Program-made: the position numbers and the translations under genes
The notes under the pieces: generated by a model
What the model saw: only the letters and a program-made list of their open reading frames with translations
What the model was told of the DNA's origin: nothing
Database searches by the model: none
Assembly: GCA_019096065.1 (NCBI GenBank)
Contig: JAGUCH010000001.1
Coordinates: forward strand, 17,112,001-17,176,000
Source of the DNA: Paracyclopina nana
Lineage: Eukaryota; Arthropoda; Copepoda; Cyclopoida; Cyclopettidae
Direction of reading: 5' to 3'
Length of the DNA: 64,000 nt
Shown here: piece by piece, positions 44,898-56,948 of the stretch
Layout: each line of letters begins with the position of its first letter
How positions within the stretch are numbered: the stretch's first letter is position 1

Positions 44898-47800
44898 GTG
44901 AGTTGGTGTTCCTCTCCTTCATTATGGCTTGGTTGGCATTTTAGAAAGCAGTTGAGGGCATATAGATACTACAGGACGCGGCTCCGAAATCGCAATTCCG
45001 ATTCGCCTTTATTTACTTCTTAAGAGCAGACACTTCGGAGCCGCAGTCTGTACAGAGTGCGGCTCCGTAATTGCAATTCCTCGCTACAGCCGATTCGCCT
45101 TTATTTACTTCTTAAGAGCAGACATTTCGGAGCCGCAGTCTGTACAGGTTGCGGCTCCGAAATTGCAATTCCTCGCTACAGCCGATTCGCCTTTATTTAC
45201 TTCTTAAGAGCAGAAATTTATGAGCCGCAGTCTGTACAGGTTGCGGCTCCGAAATTGCAATTCCTCACTACAGCCGATTCGCCTTTATTTACTTCTTAAG
45301 AGCAGAAATTTATGAGCCGCAGTCTGTACAGGATGCGGCTCCGAAATTGCAATTCCTCGCTACGGCCGATTCGGCTTCTTTAATTGTTCAAAGCAGCCCG
45401 CTGCGTGCATTTTCGGAGCCGCATTCTGCATGATTGCGTGATCGAGAACAGATTGCTATTACATATCAAAACAGTATGGCTGTCATGCGATGGAAGAGCG
45501 TCGTTTCTATTTTCAATGGACTTTCCTGCCAGGTCCCATGGGATACTTTATATAAATACAGCTGCACTCATGTCAATTGATGCCCCACAAAAATGCCAAT
45601 ATTGGCTTTCGAGGGCAAACAAGCATATCGTCGTATTCACTGCAAATAAGTAACTTGGCAGAATAATGAGTCATTTCATAATAACTATACTGCTTTCCTG
45701 AAAAATGTGTATCAGCTTCGAGGGCAAAGTGTGCTCGTTTAGTGGTTATGCTGCAGCCTAATCAAGTGCCTTGCTAGCATACTATCGTTGCATTTGCTCA
45801 GCCAACCTGAATCCTGGCAAATTCTCACTTAGCTTTAGCTAAGCCATATCATATTCCTTCTTTTTTTCGAAAGCCCTTATGCTACGTACACTGCAGCAAA
45901 AAGAGGGTGTGGCTCTTTAATGTTCACTACGACGATCTTATGGGCTTATGTGCAGCTAGGCTAGAACGTATTTGGTAGAGAAGTCAAGTAGATTTTTATG
46001 TTGGCTCAGCAGTATGCCCCCCCCTTGTAGCCTACTATTTGCTCCCCAATTGCATAAAATGCCAGCCATATGTATGTAAAGCAAAAAATGGCTAACGTGA
46101 ACTAATCCTTACATGCAGGGTATACTACAGTTATATGTAAAAGCAAGCGTCAGGTTTGTAAATGCTGATCTGCAGTTGGCTCAAAAAACGATGTGATTCA
46201 GGCTGGCTGCCATAGTTTCAAAATGATGCGCGAAAATCCCCATTTTATTCTTGCATAGCACGAGCCAGCCTCATGAATTACATTGGCCTCCAACTGCTCT
46301 GTGTGCATGCAAAAGCATGGGAAAAACCTGCCGCTTTCTTATCACATCTTTATTAACAAAACGTATATAGGTTATTTACTACTCTATTGCTATTCTGGTG
46401 AATGGGCTGTGACAATGACCGTGCATTGTAAATCGTCTCCTTGTCCAAGTAGAGCTCTTGGTCGTCTTCATTCTTGTCATCATTTGATGATGATGATGCC
46501 ATCATTGTGGTCGTGTGTGTGTGTCAATAAATGGCCCCTCTTTTTGTGCGGCACGGCCACTCTCATCAGCTTTCACTGCTGGCTGTTGTTCCTCTTCTAA
46601 GCTGTCCTATCACAATGTAGGTGGTTGCAGTGATCTCGATTTCTTTCATCATCGTGTCGACCATTGCTCTGACCCTCAACACCATCCCAGCAATCTCCAA
46701 GTTTGATGAGCATGGCAACCAGATCGACAACCCCAAGTTGGCCATGGTTGAAGCTGTGTGCATCACGTGGTTCACTTTGGAATACATCCTTCGGTTCGCC
46801 ACTTCGCCCAACAAGTGGAAGTTCCTCAAGGGTGCGATGAATGTGATAGACATACTGGCCATCATGCCCTACTTCCTCTCCTTGTTCCTCATCGAGTCAA
46901 ACAAGGGCAATGCTGGATTCGAGAATGTCAGACGCATCGTCCAGGTCTTCAGGATCATGCGGATCCTCAGGATCTTCAAGCTGGCCCGACACTCGACGGG
47001 ACTCCAAAGCTTGGGGTTCACCCTCAAGAACAGCTACAAGGAGCTGGGCCTGCTCATGCTCTTTCTGGCCATGGGTGTCCTCATCTTCTCCAGCCTCGTC
47101 TATTTTGCTGAGAAAGACGAGGAAGACACCGCCTTCGGATCCATTCCGGAGACCTTTTGGTGGGCCATCATCACCATGACAACGGTGGGCTATGGTGACA
47201 TCTCCCCGACAACGGGTCTGGGCAAGATAGTCGGCTCCATGTGTGCGGTTTGCGGCGTACTGGTCATTGCACTGCCTATTCCCATTATAGTCAACAACTT
47301 TGCCGAGTTTTACAAGAACGAGATGCGCCGTGAAAAGGCTGTGAAACGAAAGGAGGCGATTGAACGGGCGAAGCGCGAGGGCGCCATTGTCTCCTTCCAC
47401 CATGTGAATCTCAGGAATGCTTTCGCCAAAAGCATGGATCTCGTCGATGTCATTGTTGACACAGGTACTACTGAGGCAATGATCCTCATTTGCTGTGGCC
47501 GTTTTCAGTGCGCTGATGCTGACCAAACTGTGTCTATAATCTATGATTTGAATTTGCTCTTGAATTGCTTTATTTTACTCTAACTCACTAACCGAGGTGG
47601 TTTTTTTCTTTTTTTTTTTGCATTTTTCACATCATTTTATTTTTTAATTTTCCTCCCACCTTTCTCCCCCCACCTTCCTTATCATATGAAGGTGGTAGCA
47701 AGCGTGAGCGTGACCTTCATTGTGGTGTCAACCGTCAGCCTCAGCCTCGGCACCATACCAGAATTCCAAGGCATTGATGAGTCGGGCAACCAAACGGAAA

Positions 47801-50800
47801 ATCTCATATTGGCAGTGGTTGAAGCTGTCTGCATAGCCTGGTTCACCTTTGAGTACCTCCTTCGATTTGCCTGCTCACCAAACAAGTGGCAGTTCTTCAA
47901 GGGTTGGCTGAATGTAATAGACTTGGTGGCCATACTGCCCTTTTACTTCTCCTTGGTTGTGGTCTCGACTGCCTCCTCAGAATCCTTTCAAGATATTCGC
48001 CGAGTTGTCCAAATCTTCAGGATCATGCGGATCATGCGCATCTTGAAGCTGGCTCGCCACTCGACGGGACTCCAAAGCCTTGGGTACACCGTGCAGAAAA
48101 GCTACAAGGAGCTCGGACTGCTCCTACTCTTTCTGGCCATGGGCGTACTCATTTTCGCCAGCTTGGCCTATTACGCTGAGCGAGACTTGCCAGACACAGC
48201 CTTCACTTCCATTCCAACGACCTTTTGGTGGGCCCTCATCACCATGACGACAGTCGGCTATGGCGACATGTACCCAGTCACACTATTTGGAAAGCTGGTC
48301 GGCTCCCTATGTGCGATCACAGGTGTACTTGTCGTCGCCCTTCCTATTCCAATTATTGTCAACGACTTTGGAGAGTTTTACAAGGAGAGGAGTCGCCAGG
48401 AGAAGGCTCTCAAGCGAAAGTATGCGAGAGAAGCTCGCAAACTCCCCCTACAGCTCAAGTTGATTTCACGAAAGAGAAACAGGAATGGAGTCAGTGAAAG
48501 TGTCTTTGACACTGACCAGGATGGGAAAGCAACGACTTCGATGGAGCTCAGAGAAATCATTCAGGAGCAAGGTACAAACATTTGTGTGGTGAAGGCGGAT
48601 ACAAATGAAGTCACCTTCGATCTACCAGACACCACATGCGTCATAGAGAACGATGAAGAGAAGAAAGTCGTGACTGCTCAAGAAGAAGACGAGAACAAAA
48701 ACCCCGACAACCAACGAGATTCCTAACTTTAGTTGAACTATCACTATTATTTTTAGTTTACCTGGAATTTTGCTGTTTATTTCCACATAAATATACTTTG
48801 TATGTGATTGAGGATTTATATCGTTTTTGAAAGCTAAAAAAACGTATCTGGCTTGTTCTCTCGGATATTGAGTAGACTTCTTTTGCAAAGCCACTCGTGG
48901 AGAACAAGCCTTTCCTAATTAATGCATGCACGCAAAGCGTAGTATACCAGAGTATACCCTATTATAACCCTCATTTTTTGCCTTATCCTCAATGTGATTT
49001 TCCATGCGAAAGCTGCACGAGACCTTTTCGTTTTTTTTGGGTTTTTTTTGCGTGGTTTGCTAAACTTTTTTACTCCTCACAGGAAAAGACATGCACTGGT
49101 TAATTTCAATAATTGCGTGGACCTCGAGATGATAACTTGAAGCAATTGGCATATATGAGTAAGATTAGGAGAGAATAGCCCAACTTCTTGTGAAATGTCC
49201 TCATAGTGAAAAAGTGATTTAGTTCATATTAGATATATCCCCTCATTAGCCCTATATAGACCAATTTATATACAATGTGTGTCTTGTGAGTGTTTCGAAG
49301 CACAATTATTTCGTGTCGTGTCGTTCATATAGACCTTTACAATCAGAGCATATAATAATTGGCTTGCATGAGGATCGTGCAAGTCATGTTCATTTCCTCA
49401 GTTGGTCAAAAAAGCCCTTTCTATTATTAGGAGCTGTTAGTCCCTTTATGTACGAGGCTTGATCCTTATGCGTTTTTTTCAAAATTCAAAGAGCTCCCAA
49501 ATATCAGAAAAAAATATTGGCAGCATGTAATGAATCAAGTTTCTAAAGTGGTGTTCATCTATTAAGGAAAATTGCAACTTTTTCCTCAAGCGAATAATTT
49601 AAGTACTGAGCTCGTGCTGATTATTAAAAGTTGATTTTTTGATTCCTAATAGATTTAATGTTAAATGATATCCCTAAGCACGAAAATGACAGAGTCTTTA
49701 AATCATTTTTCCCTTGAGGTAAGGAAAGGTGACGTAGATGAACACCACATATAAGGGGTACCTTTTTCCCAGTCACTTTCCAAAAACCGTGCAAGGAGCG
49801 AGCCTCAAAGTGTGAAAAAACGAGTTAGTTTGTAGTTGTGTTGGCAAGAAAAATGGAGCTCTTCTAGCTCCACCACCACGGGATCATCTTTTTTCGTCTT
49901 GTCAGCAGGAGCAACAGACGAAGGCACAAAATGGCAGCTAGCTCCCACAAATGTATGCATATAGTATATGCTCACTTAGAGTAAACCCCTTCCACTCGTT
50001 TTAGAAAGCATGCACGTTGAAGAGGAGAAAGTAGCACCTTTGGAGTAAATGGTTATTTTTCCAGGCAACAACATGTCCGTTTTGGGCAGTCAGCTGGAGA
50101 TTGATTTGGACCCAGATGGAGACCTCACTGTGGTGCCAAGGCACGTGGGCAACACTGGAACCGGCTGCTACAAAATGCACGACCACACCATCAGGGACAC
50201 GAAGAAGCCTGTCAACGTGCCAGTCTCCGAAAAAGTGGAGGCCACCTACATGTACGCAGAGCCCGAGGACGAGGACGAGGAGGAGGACGAGAGCCCGCAG
50301 GAGCCCGAGGCGGGCCCTAATCGGGGCAGCAGCAGCGAGGACGCGGGCCCGCAAACGACAACCCAGGATAATCAGGCCAATCATCGCAGTAATGCGCCGC
50401 ATTTGCTCGATGCCCCCCTCGGGGCGGGTCAGCCCGAATCGGGCCAACTGCAGCCCGCCCGCCAGCCCCTCAGCCCCAATTCCGACGCCTCGGGGCCCGG
50501 AGTAAGTTTTTCGCATCTAGCTCCTGCCTAAATGTACTACCTTTGCTTATTTATGGTTATATACTGCTACGCTGCACTACTCACTTTATTCCCAATGTAT
50601 TTAGTTAGATACACTGTATCCGTTAAAGTACTGCTAGCGTACACCACTGCTCTCGTATTATATATCTAATCCAAAGCATCCTCCGTATTTTTTATTGCCA
50701 TCAGGGAGATGATGACTTTGATGTAAGAACCCCAACTATGAGAATTTTAGTGCGTGAATTGCTGGATAGCACTCCAATGGACCTGGAAACGGGCCTCGTA

Positions 50801-53800
50801 CTATCACGCAAGGTTAGGCTCTTTTTTCACTCTCCAAACCTTTTTTTTGTATGCCGTTTTATTATACTTCTTTTCGATTACATTTTCCATTTTGAAGCTC
50901 AATTTTGAATTTGCCAAGCTGACAAGAGATAAATTGCTTATCTGCTCTGATGCCCAACCAAACAAATCATGGCTTTTTGAGGTCTCTTCTGCATGGGGGT
51001 GCGTTAATTCAAAAAGGAACTTGTATGAGCAAGCTTCCTTTTGCAGTTAACGCGCCCTCCATCAAAAAGCCATGATTTCTTTTGGCTTGGGGGTTTTCTC
51101 GCGTGTTGATCTCTTTGCACACATCCAAACACACATCGCATATTTTATTTGCTTTTTTGGCCACATTCAGAAAGAGAGACGAAAAAATGCCATCTTGTTT
51201 GGTGATGCACTCTTCTGCTACTCCATAAAATACTACAAGAGCGTTTACTTAGGACAAGAATGCCTGGAAGCAAAGAGCTGACAACTGAGCTTTTTTCGGA
51301 ATATCCTATCATTAATAATTTTCGCATATTAGAAATAATTGGTCATTCCTGTGGAAAAAGGTCAATTTAAAATTTACTGTCAGCTCTTTGGTTTTAGGCT
51401 TTAGTGCTTTATTTGCGCCACAGCAGTGCTTCCAATTTTCTCTATTGTCCCCTTTCTTTGGTTCATCATAAATAGCACAACTCAGGCTTTAGCATACTTT
51501 TTAAGAATGATTTAAAGTTCTCTTGATTGATTGATCAATAGAATGGCAAAAATCTGCGAGCAGGGTGGATTAATTGTCCATAAATCATCTGCATCACACG
51601 AAAGAGAATTGGTTTGGTTAATGGCGAGGAGGGTGACTATCTCTAATCCCTTAAATTGCTTTCTGTAATGAATGTGTACTACTTACACGAGAGTACCTTA
51701 CTGAAAGTACAAAAGCTACTCTACTGTGTTCATCTACTAAATTAAATCACAATCTATAGCCAATTCCAATATTGGGGCTGATTGCATCATGAAAACATGA
51801 AATCACTTTTGGCTTTTTCCGCTAATAAATGGCCAATTTTACCGCTTATCAAATGGTGGCGCTCTCTGTATCTCTAGTAGGCGCTTGCAGCGCCCTCTAG
51901 TTCGATTTTGGGCATCAAGCTGCGTTTCTAGTAGATGAACACCACACAAAAAGGAGGTCGAGTGAGACACATGATTCCATGGGTAATTACAGTAGTATAA
52001 CAAGTTATAATGATTGTTGCATCGCACTTCTGTTGCTGTTGCTTCTGTTATTTAGCAAGACGAATCACCTTGCTCTCACGATCGTGTTCTCCGTGATTTG
52101 TTCACTCTTCACCACAGCTTCTGTGCTACAGCATACAACATATACAAAGGGAAAATTGGTTGCACTACTAGCTCCTTCTGCTAAATAATGATTGTTCCTA
52201 TGTGTACCACGTGGGGAGCAGACTTTTATGGATAATTTATCAGAAACCCTGCCATTTCAGGATCCAAGCAGCAATCAGTCAGAGATGGAAGAAATTCCAC
52301 TTCAGTTACGATCAATGCCTAAGTTTTCCTAAGACAACACAAAATTCACTTCAGTTCCCTTTTGAGTTAAATTCTACCTGCTGCACGTGTCACTGCTACT
52401 ACAAAGTAAATAAGAGATGTCTTCGTCGTCATCATCATCATCCATGAGCATCCAGCAAGACTCCACATGATCAACGCAATGCATCCGTCCCCTTCTACTA
52501 CTACTACATTGATATAGATTACAAGCACGCAAAAATAGCCCCCATTTTCTCGGTGTACACCACGATTTACTAGAAATTGTGGCCAAGGTGAGTCACAGTG
52601 CATCAAATATACTGATTTATTGTGTGTGCGAGAGCCCTTTTTTGCATGGCAATTCCAGCTTGCACATTATTAGCATAACAATTCCAGTAGTACTTTTTAA
52701 TGTGCACTCTTATACATACGTTAAATAACAGCGTCATACAGATTGCCCCACGCTTATCGGAGCGCGAAAAATAGATCGGGCGCCAAGTCGAGCTGAGAGC
52801 GGCTAGCGCTACGCAGTGCGTGCATGGCACGGCGCGCGTTGCCTGAAAATACGCCCTAGACTCGTAGGCTCGTTTCAACTCTGGATTTGCTCCGATAAGT
52901 GTGGGAGAACCTGTATTTAACTCTGTCTGCCTTGGCAAGTCAATGCTGATGATGATTTCTTGCAATAGGACGAGGGCAAGAGGTTCAACTTCAATTCAAG
53001 GCACAGCACTGATGCTTTGGACAAAGCTGTCCTGGTGCAAGACGTTGGGGCGGGACAAGTACCAACCGCTATTGTGCAGGATACCCAGGACCATTTCAAG
53101 TCACTGGACAGATTCGGATCACTCGATAGCTCAGACACTTTCCTAAGCTGCAACACCCATCCCTACCCATCCCAAGGCTCCTTGGCTGGCCTTGAACAGC
53201 TCGCGGCCGTGGGCTCCATGGCGCCCAACGGATCCATGCCAGCCGTTAACATTCCCAGCTTCAATAACGGGGTCTTTTACGTCAACCCGTTCGACCCTGG
53301 ACGGGGGAAAACGAGGCATCGGAACCAGATACACAACATGGCCGCCGGGGGGATGACACCGAGTCCCCAAGGGAGTCCGCAGAGCAGGAGAGTGAGGAGA
53401 CTCGGAGCCAGAAGTGCGAGCTCAGATGTGGAGCTGGCCGACTTCGAAAGCGATTTCTCTGCGGCCAACAGGGAGGCCTACCATGAGGACGTGACCACTC
53501 CGAAGCACCGTAGAATGCGCCAGGTTTGGGATACATTCAATATTATAAGCTTAACTGGCTTTCAACCGGCTTGAACTAATTTCAGTCAATTTCAGCTGAT
53601 TTTATGCTTTCAGCTGATGTTAGCAAATTTCACTCTAAGATTCGAACGGCTCTCAGTACATAATGATTAAGGCTACTTTCCACTGACTTCCTGATCTCCG
53701 CATTTCTCAGCTAATCTCAGCTATTGTCAGCTGATCTCAACTATTGTCTACTGATCTCAATTGTTGTCAGCTGATCTCAGCTTTTCCAGGCTGATCTCAA

Positions 53801-55176
53801 CTATTGTCAGCTGATCTCAGCTATTGTGAGCTAATCTCAACTATTGTCCGCTGATCTCAACTATTATCAGCTGATCTCAGCTTTCCTAGGCTGATCTCAA
53901 CTATTGTCAGCTGATCTCAGCTTTCCCAGGCTGTTGTCAGCTTTTCTCAGTTGATCTCATTGTCAGCTAATCTCAGTTAGTGCCAGATGATCTCAACTAT
54001 TGTGAGCTGATCTTAGCTTTCCTTTGGTGATTGTGATGGATTTCAGCTGAATTAAGCTATTTTTAGCCAATGACAACTGAATAATCAGCTGATTTAGGCT
54101 ACTTTGAGCGAATTTTGGCTAGTACAACCTGATTTGATTTTTTAATAAATGTTCACAGGCAAATTTCTTCATTGCAGCAAGCCTCAACAAGCAAACCCCG
54201 TCCTCGTTTCGAAATCGACTCAGATGCACCCATGGCCTTAAATGAGGCTGACGGGGGTGCCCGACGTCCATCATACATGCCCACACGTGGCTTAGCTGCT
54301 GTTCTCAATCAGGGACTCGTTTCACTGGGTGAAAAACTGGGTAAATCCTATATAACTTAATCTGCTTTTAAGGCACAGTTTAGATGATTGTATTTTGCAG
54401 GCAAAGGGAGTCGAACGACCTCAATGTCCTCGAGCGAGGCTTTGGACATGCAAGTGGTGCGTCGAGTGGTCGCGAGTCCGTCCTCCGAGGCCAACAACGG
54501 AAGCAAGAAAAAATCCATCCTCAAAAAGTCCGAGTCCGCCAATTGCCAGCCAACTTCAGCTAAAATCAAGGCCAACCCGAAAGATCCCGAGCTCGAGAAC
54601 CTGCTTGTCTCCGATCATGAGACTGACATTGGGTCACCAGCATTGGCGAGACGAGTCATCAACCCACAGCTTCCACCCACGACCAAAAGCGAGCACTTGA
54701 AGGCCTTAACAGGGCCCAAATTGAGGCTGGGCGCGAGAAAGTCCATCCTGTTGAATGCGAGCAATAATGCCATGAATAATGGCAACGTGGCCTCCAAGGA
54801 AATTCAGACGTCCACTGCCAGCCTCTTGGCTTTGGCAGCCTCCACGGCCAACAATAACATCAATGTGGGTGATGCTGCCAAAAAGTTCGAACGAGGCCGC
54901 GAGGCTGCCGTTGTGGCTGAGGCCGCCTCGTCCTCAGTGGCCTCACCTGTTGCTGCCAGTAATGGTGGCAGCAATAATCAGCAGCCTGTATTCAAGTGTC
55001 CCAATGAGATGTGTCGCCATAATACAGCTTCGGCCTCTGTGACAGCTTCCAAGCGCAAGATTTGCCTCTGTGGAAGAACCATGGTGAACCAGAGCCTGTT
55101 GCTCGAGAGCTCCAAAGTGAGTGGTCGAGAGCAGCCCAATGGTGCCAACTCTGAGCAAATATCCTCGTCGTCATAA
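44178..55176 (+). CDS. Shab: Voltage-gated potassium channel Kv2 (Shab), alternatively spliced
   Basis: Delayed-rectifier K+ channel alpha subunit in the plasma membrane of excitable cells. Isoform A exons: 44178-44897, 46621-47464, 50065-50501, 50705-50812, 52969-53523, 54178-54340, 54401-55176; in phase, 1200 residues. Isoform B: 44178-44897 plus 47692-48726, 584 residues. T1 lies in exon 1 and S1-S6 in exon 2A or 2B. Each core carries the S4 arginine ladder ([20 protein letters not shown] in A), the selectivity filter TMTTVGYGD and the PIP hinge of S6. The long C-terminus of A has an acidic run, a [11 protein letters not shown] sequence resembling the Kv2 clustering/FFAT-like motif, and a final C-x4-C and C-x-C cluster. 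Splicing 2A to 2B would shift the frame. Exon 50705 may alternatively end at 50722. Confidence 0.93.
44972..45432. repeat. 92-bp tandem repeat in Kv2 intron 1, about five copies
   Basis: GCGGCTCCG starts at 44978, 45059, 45151, 45243 and 45335, so spacing is 92 bp except for the first. Each unit holds GCGGCTCCGAAAT and, about 75 bp later, an inverted partner such as ATTTCGGAGCCGC, so every unit can fold into a stem. The last partner is at about 45413-45425. Confidence 0.95.
45433..46620 (+). other. Remainder of Kv2 intron 1
   Basis: About 1.2 kb up to acceptor CACAATGTAG. No gene, repeat or element identified. Confidence 0.7.
46621..47464 (+). other. Shab: Kv2 alternative core exon 2A (S1-S6)
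   Basis: 281 codons plus one base, starting [12 protein letters not shown] directly after the acceptor. Encodes the complete voltage sensor and pore; ends [13 protein letters not shown] at a phase-1 donor GTACTA that joins exon 3 at 50065. The post-S6 segment [20 protein letters not shown] follows the standard Kv2 pattern. Confidence 0.93.
47692..48726 (+). other. Shab: Kv2 alternative core exon 2B (S1-S6) with its own stop
   Basis: Begins [12 protein letters not shown] at the same splice phase as 2A and after a long pyrimidine tract (about 47600-47685, then ATGAAG). S1-S6 are closely similar to 2A, with differences concentrated in the S1-S2 and S3-S4 loops and after S6. Read through, it ends in an acidic tail ([10 protein letters not shown]-type composition, then [14 protein letters not shown]) and TAA at 48724-48726. 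A phase-1 donor GTACAA at 48572 would instead let it join exon 3. There is no separate T1 exon nearby, so it is an alternative exon rather than a second gene. Confidence 0.88.
48727..50064 (+). other. Region after Kv2 exon 2B
   Basis: Would be the 3' UTR of isoform B and an intron for isoform A. I find no canonical AATAAA soon after 48726, only ACATAAA near 48785. A small MITE lies at 49548-49748. Confidence 0.5.
49548..49748. mobile_element. About 200-bp MITE of the TGTTCATCTA family
   Basis: Ends GTGGTGTTCATCT and AGATGAACACCAC are perfect inverted repeats. AT-rich interior without coding capacity. Confidence 0.85.
50705..50812 (+). other. Shab: Kv2 exon 4 with two possible donors
   Basis: After acceptor ATTGCCATCAG. 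A GTAAGA donor at 50723 would give an 18-nt micro-exon (G-D-D-D-F-D). A GTTAGG donor at 50813 gives 36 codons (through [18 protein letters not shown] and LVLSRK). Both keep frame with exon 5; GTAAGA is the better donor, but the extra 30 codons are open and protein-like. Confidence 0.7.
50952..51092. repeat. Inverted repeat / small MITE in Kv2 intron 4
   Basis: The left arm contains AAATCATGGCTTTTTGA and GGGTGCGTTAA; the right arm contains TTAACGCGCCC and TCAAAAAGCCATGATTT. Total about 140 bp. Confidence 0.75.
51726..51945. mobile_element. About 220-bp MITE of the TGTTCATCTA family
   Basis: Left GTGTTCATCTAC, right GTAGATGAACACCAC. In Kv2 intron 4. No coding capacity. Confidence 0.8.
53600..54110. 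repeat. Degenerate CAGCTGATCTCAACTATTGT minisatellite
   Basis: Kv2 intron 5 is mostly variants of TCAGCTGATCTCARCTATTG in irregular tandem copies of about 20-30 bp, most regular at 53700-53960. The palindrome CAGCTG recurs many times. Confidence 0.92.
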
Positions 55177-55845
55177 TACTGCCAGAAGTATCAGAAATAC
55201 TACAGCAGATGTGGAATACAGGATGACAAATACAGCTGAATACATCTTGGGCAAATACAGCTGGATACAGTTGGGAAAATACAGCTTACATGCTGCGAAC
55301 TACAGCCAGTATTAATGCAGTCAGTAAGTGGTATTCTAGGTGAAGATGTAGTATTTTGACTGTATTCTCTGTATTTTCAGGTTCAGCTTACACTCAATGA
55401 TTTTAGCACTGTGATGGATTCTCTTCCAAGTTGACACATTTTTGCTGCTCCTCCCCATGCAAATATTACAATCCTGCTTATACTACATACATGTTAAGCT
55501 TTTTGAAAAAAAAAGTGTCCTTATCCTTTTTGCCGCTAGAAGAAGAATCACTTCAACTGAATGGAAATTGACGTTAAATCTCTGCTTTTTGACAGTTCTA
55601 GCATATACTATATAAACAGCATCAGGGTTTGCAAATTATCTAGAATACTACATTATGTTGTTATAATTGTACATATAGAAGAATCTTTTCTTATGAATTT
55701 CACAGCAATCTGGGCACTCATTCAGTTCTGTTTTCTCTTTTTTTGTAGACCTGCCCTAGATTTGAGACAAGAATAGCGATTTCTGGCAATCAATCAGACA
55801 TTCACAGTAGATGTACAGATAGATCAAAAAAGTATATTTTCTAGT

Positions 55846-55851
55846 AATAAA
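55846..55851 (+). terminator. Shab: AATAAA, candidate Kv2 poly(A) signal
   Basis: About 670 bp after the stop of isoform A. A second AATAAA at 56493-56498 is an alternative. Confidence 0.45.
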
Positions 55852-56942
55852 CCCTTGGCCCCCCGTAAGTCCCACCCATGTTTTCTTCACTCAAGCAGCC
55901 TCACTTGTCTGGCTACACTAAAATTAAAGACTCTTCAATGTAAAGCTAAATTAAACGAGATTTTTACAGCTGTCATGATCAGCCAGACAAGGAGGTAATT
56001 TGCCTTTGATGGAAGAATTCAAGAATGCATTCGACAATCAGACGTCATTGTAGCCCATCAAATCCCCTAGCTTTTGTAATGACTGAATTGAATGAGAGCC
56101 TTTTTCTAGAATGTATGCTACATAGTGCAACTGGTTACTTTTTTAATTCTGCAGTGTACAGAAGCAAAGACACTTGTGAAAGCATGTTTTCCTAAAAGCT
56201 AGACTTCTAATAATGCCCACCCCTACCTATGATTATTATGTGTACAGGAAAAGCTAAATAGACATGTAGAACCATTATCTTAAACGTTTTCCAAATTATT
56301 TTGAAACCAGAGAATTTGCAGCCCTGAAGCCTTAAAAGCAAGGATGTTATGTTACTGCTTTGAAACGAGTTAAGAGAATTCCTATTATACTACTAAGAAA
56401 TGTCATCTAAAGATTATAACTAGTCCACTACTACTACTATAAAAATACATACTATTTAAATTCGAAGACTCATTCTGTGTACTATGTCAATGAATAAACA
56501 TTTTATCTACAAAAAATCCCTACGTCCTTTTTATTAAGGCAACTAAGAAAAATAGGAAAAAGTAGGATAAATTCCCTTTGTGCTACAATACAGAGCAACT
56601 GGCCAACTTTTCTTTGGAAGCAGATCTATTATTCATAGCATGTAACTTTGGCTGTCCTTTCCCTTTTTTGACTTGAGAGTCTTGTCATGCATAAAAACTC
56701 ACATGGGAGCTTTTCCTCTTTCAAATCCATCAATTTTCTAAAAAACGAAAAATTACAAGGATTTTATATGCTGGAATAGCTCGATTGAGTAAGCCTCGAT
56801 CCTCATTCATTGTGAAGGTAGATAAGAGAAAGCTTTTTGCTCAGATTTCATATCTCGTCCATTACAGGATTACCTGACAGCTCATACAGCACAAAATACG
56901 AACGCAGTGATATCTTCGTACAAGGAATTTTCTCGTTTGAAC

Positions 56943-56948
56943 TTTATT
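56943..56948 (-). terminator. AATAAA, candidate MTSS poly(A) signal
   Basis: Minus-strand AATAAA about 450 bp beyond the stop codon; a second one lies near 56530. Confidence 0.45.

Noticed and set aside
46897-47526. 209-codon minus-strand frame and other frames over the Kv2 exons
   Set aside because: Antisense shadow of the well-supported channel exons.
47686-48726. A separate, T1-less potassium channel gene starting at ATG 47686
   Set aside because: The ATG lies in the splice acceptor (ATGAAG before GTGGTAGC), the phase matches the upstream T1 exon exactly, and exon 2A starts at the equivalent residue. An alternative exon explains it better.
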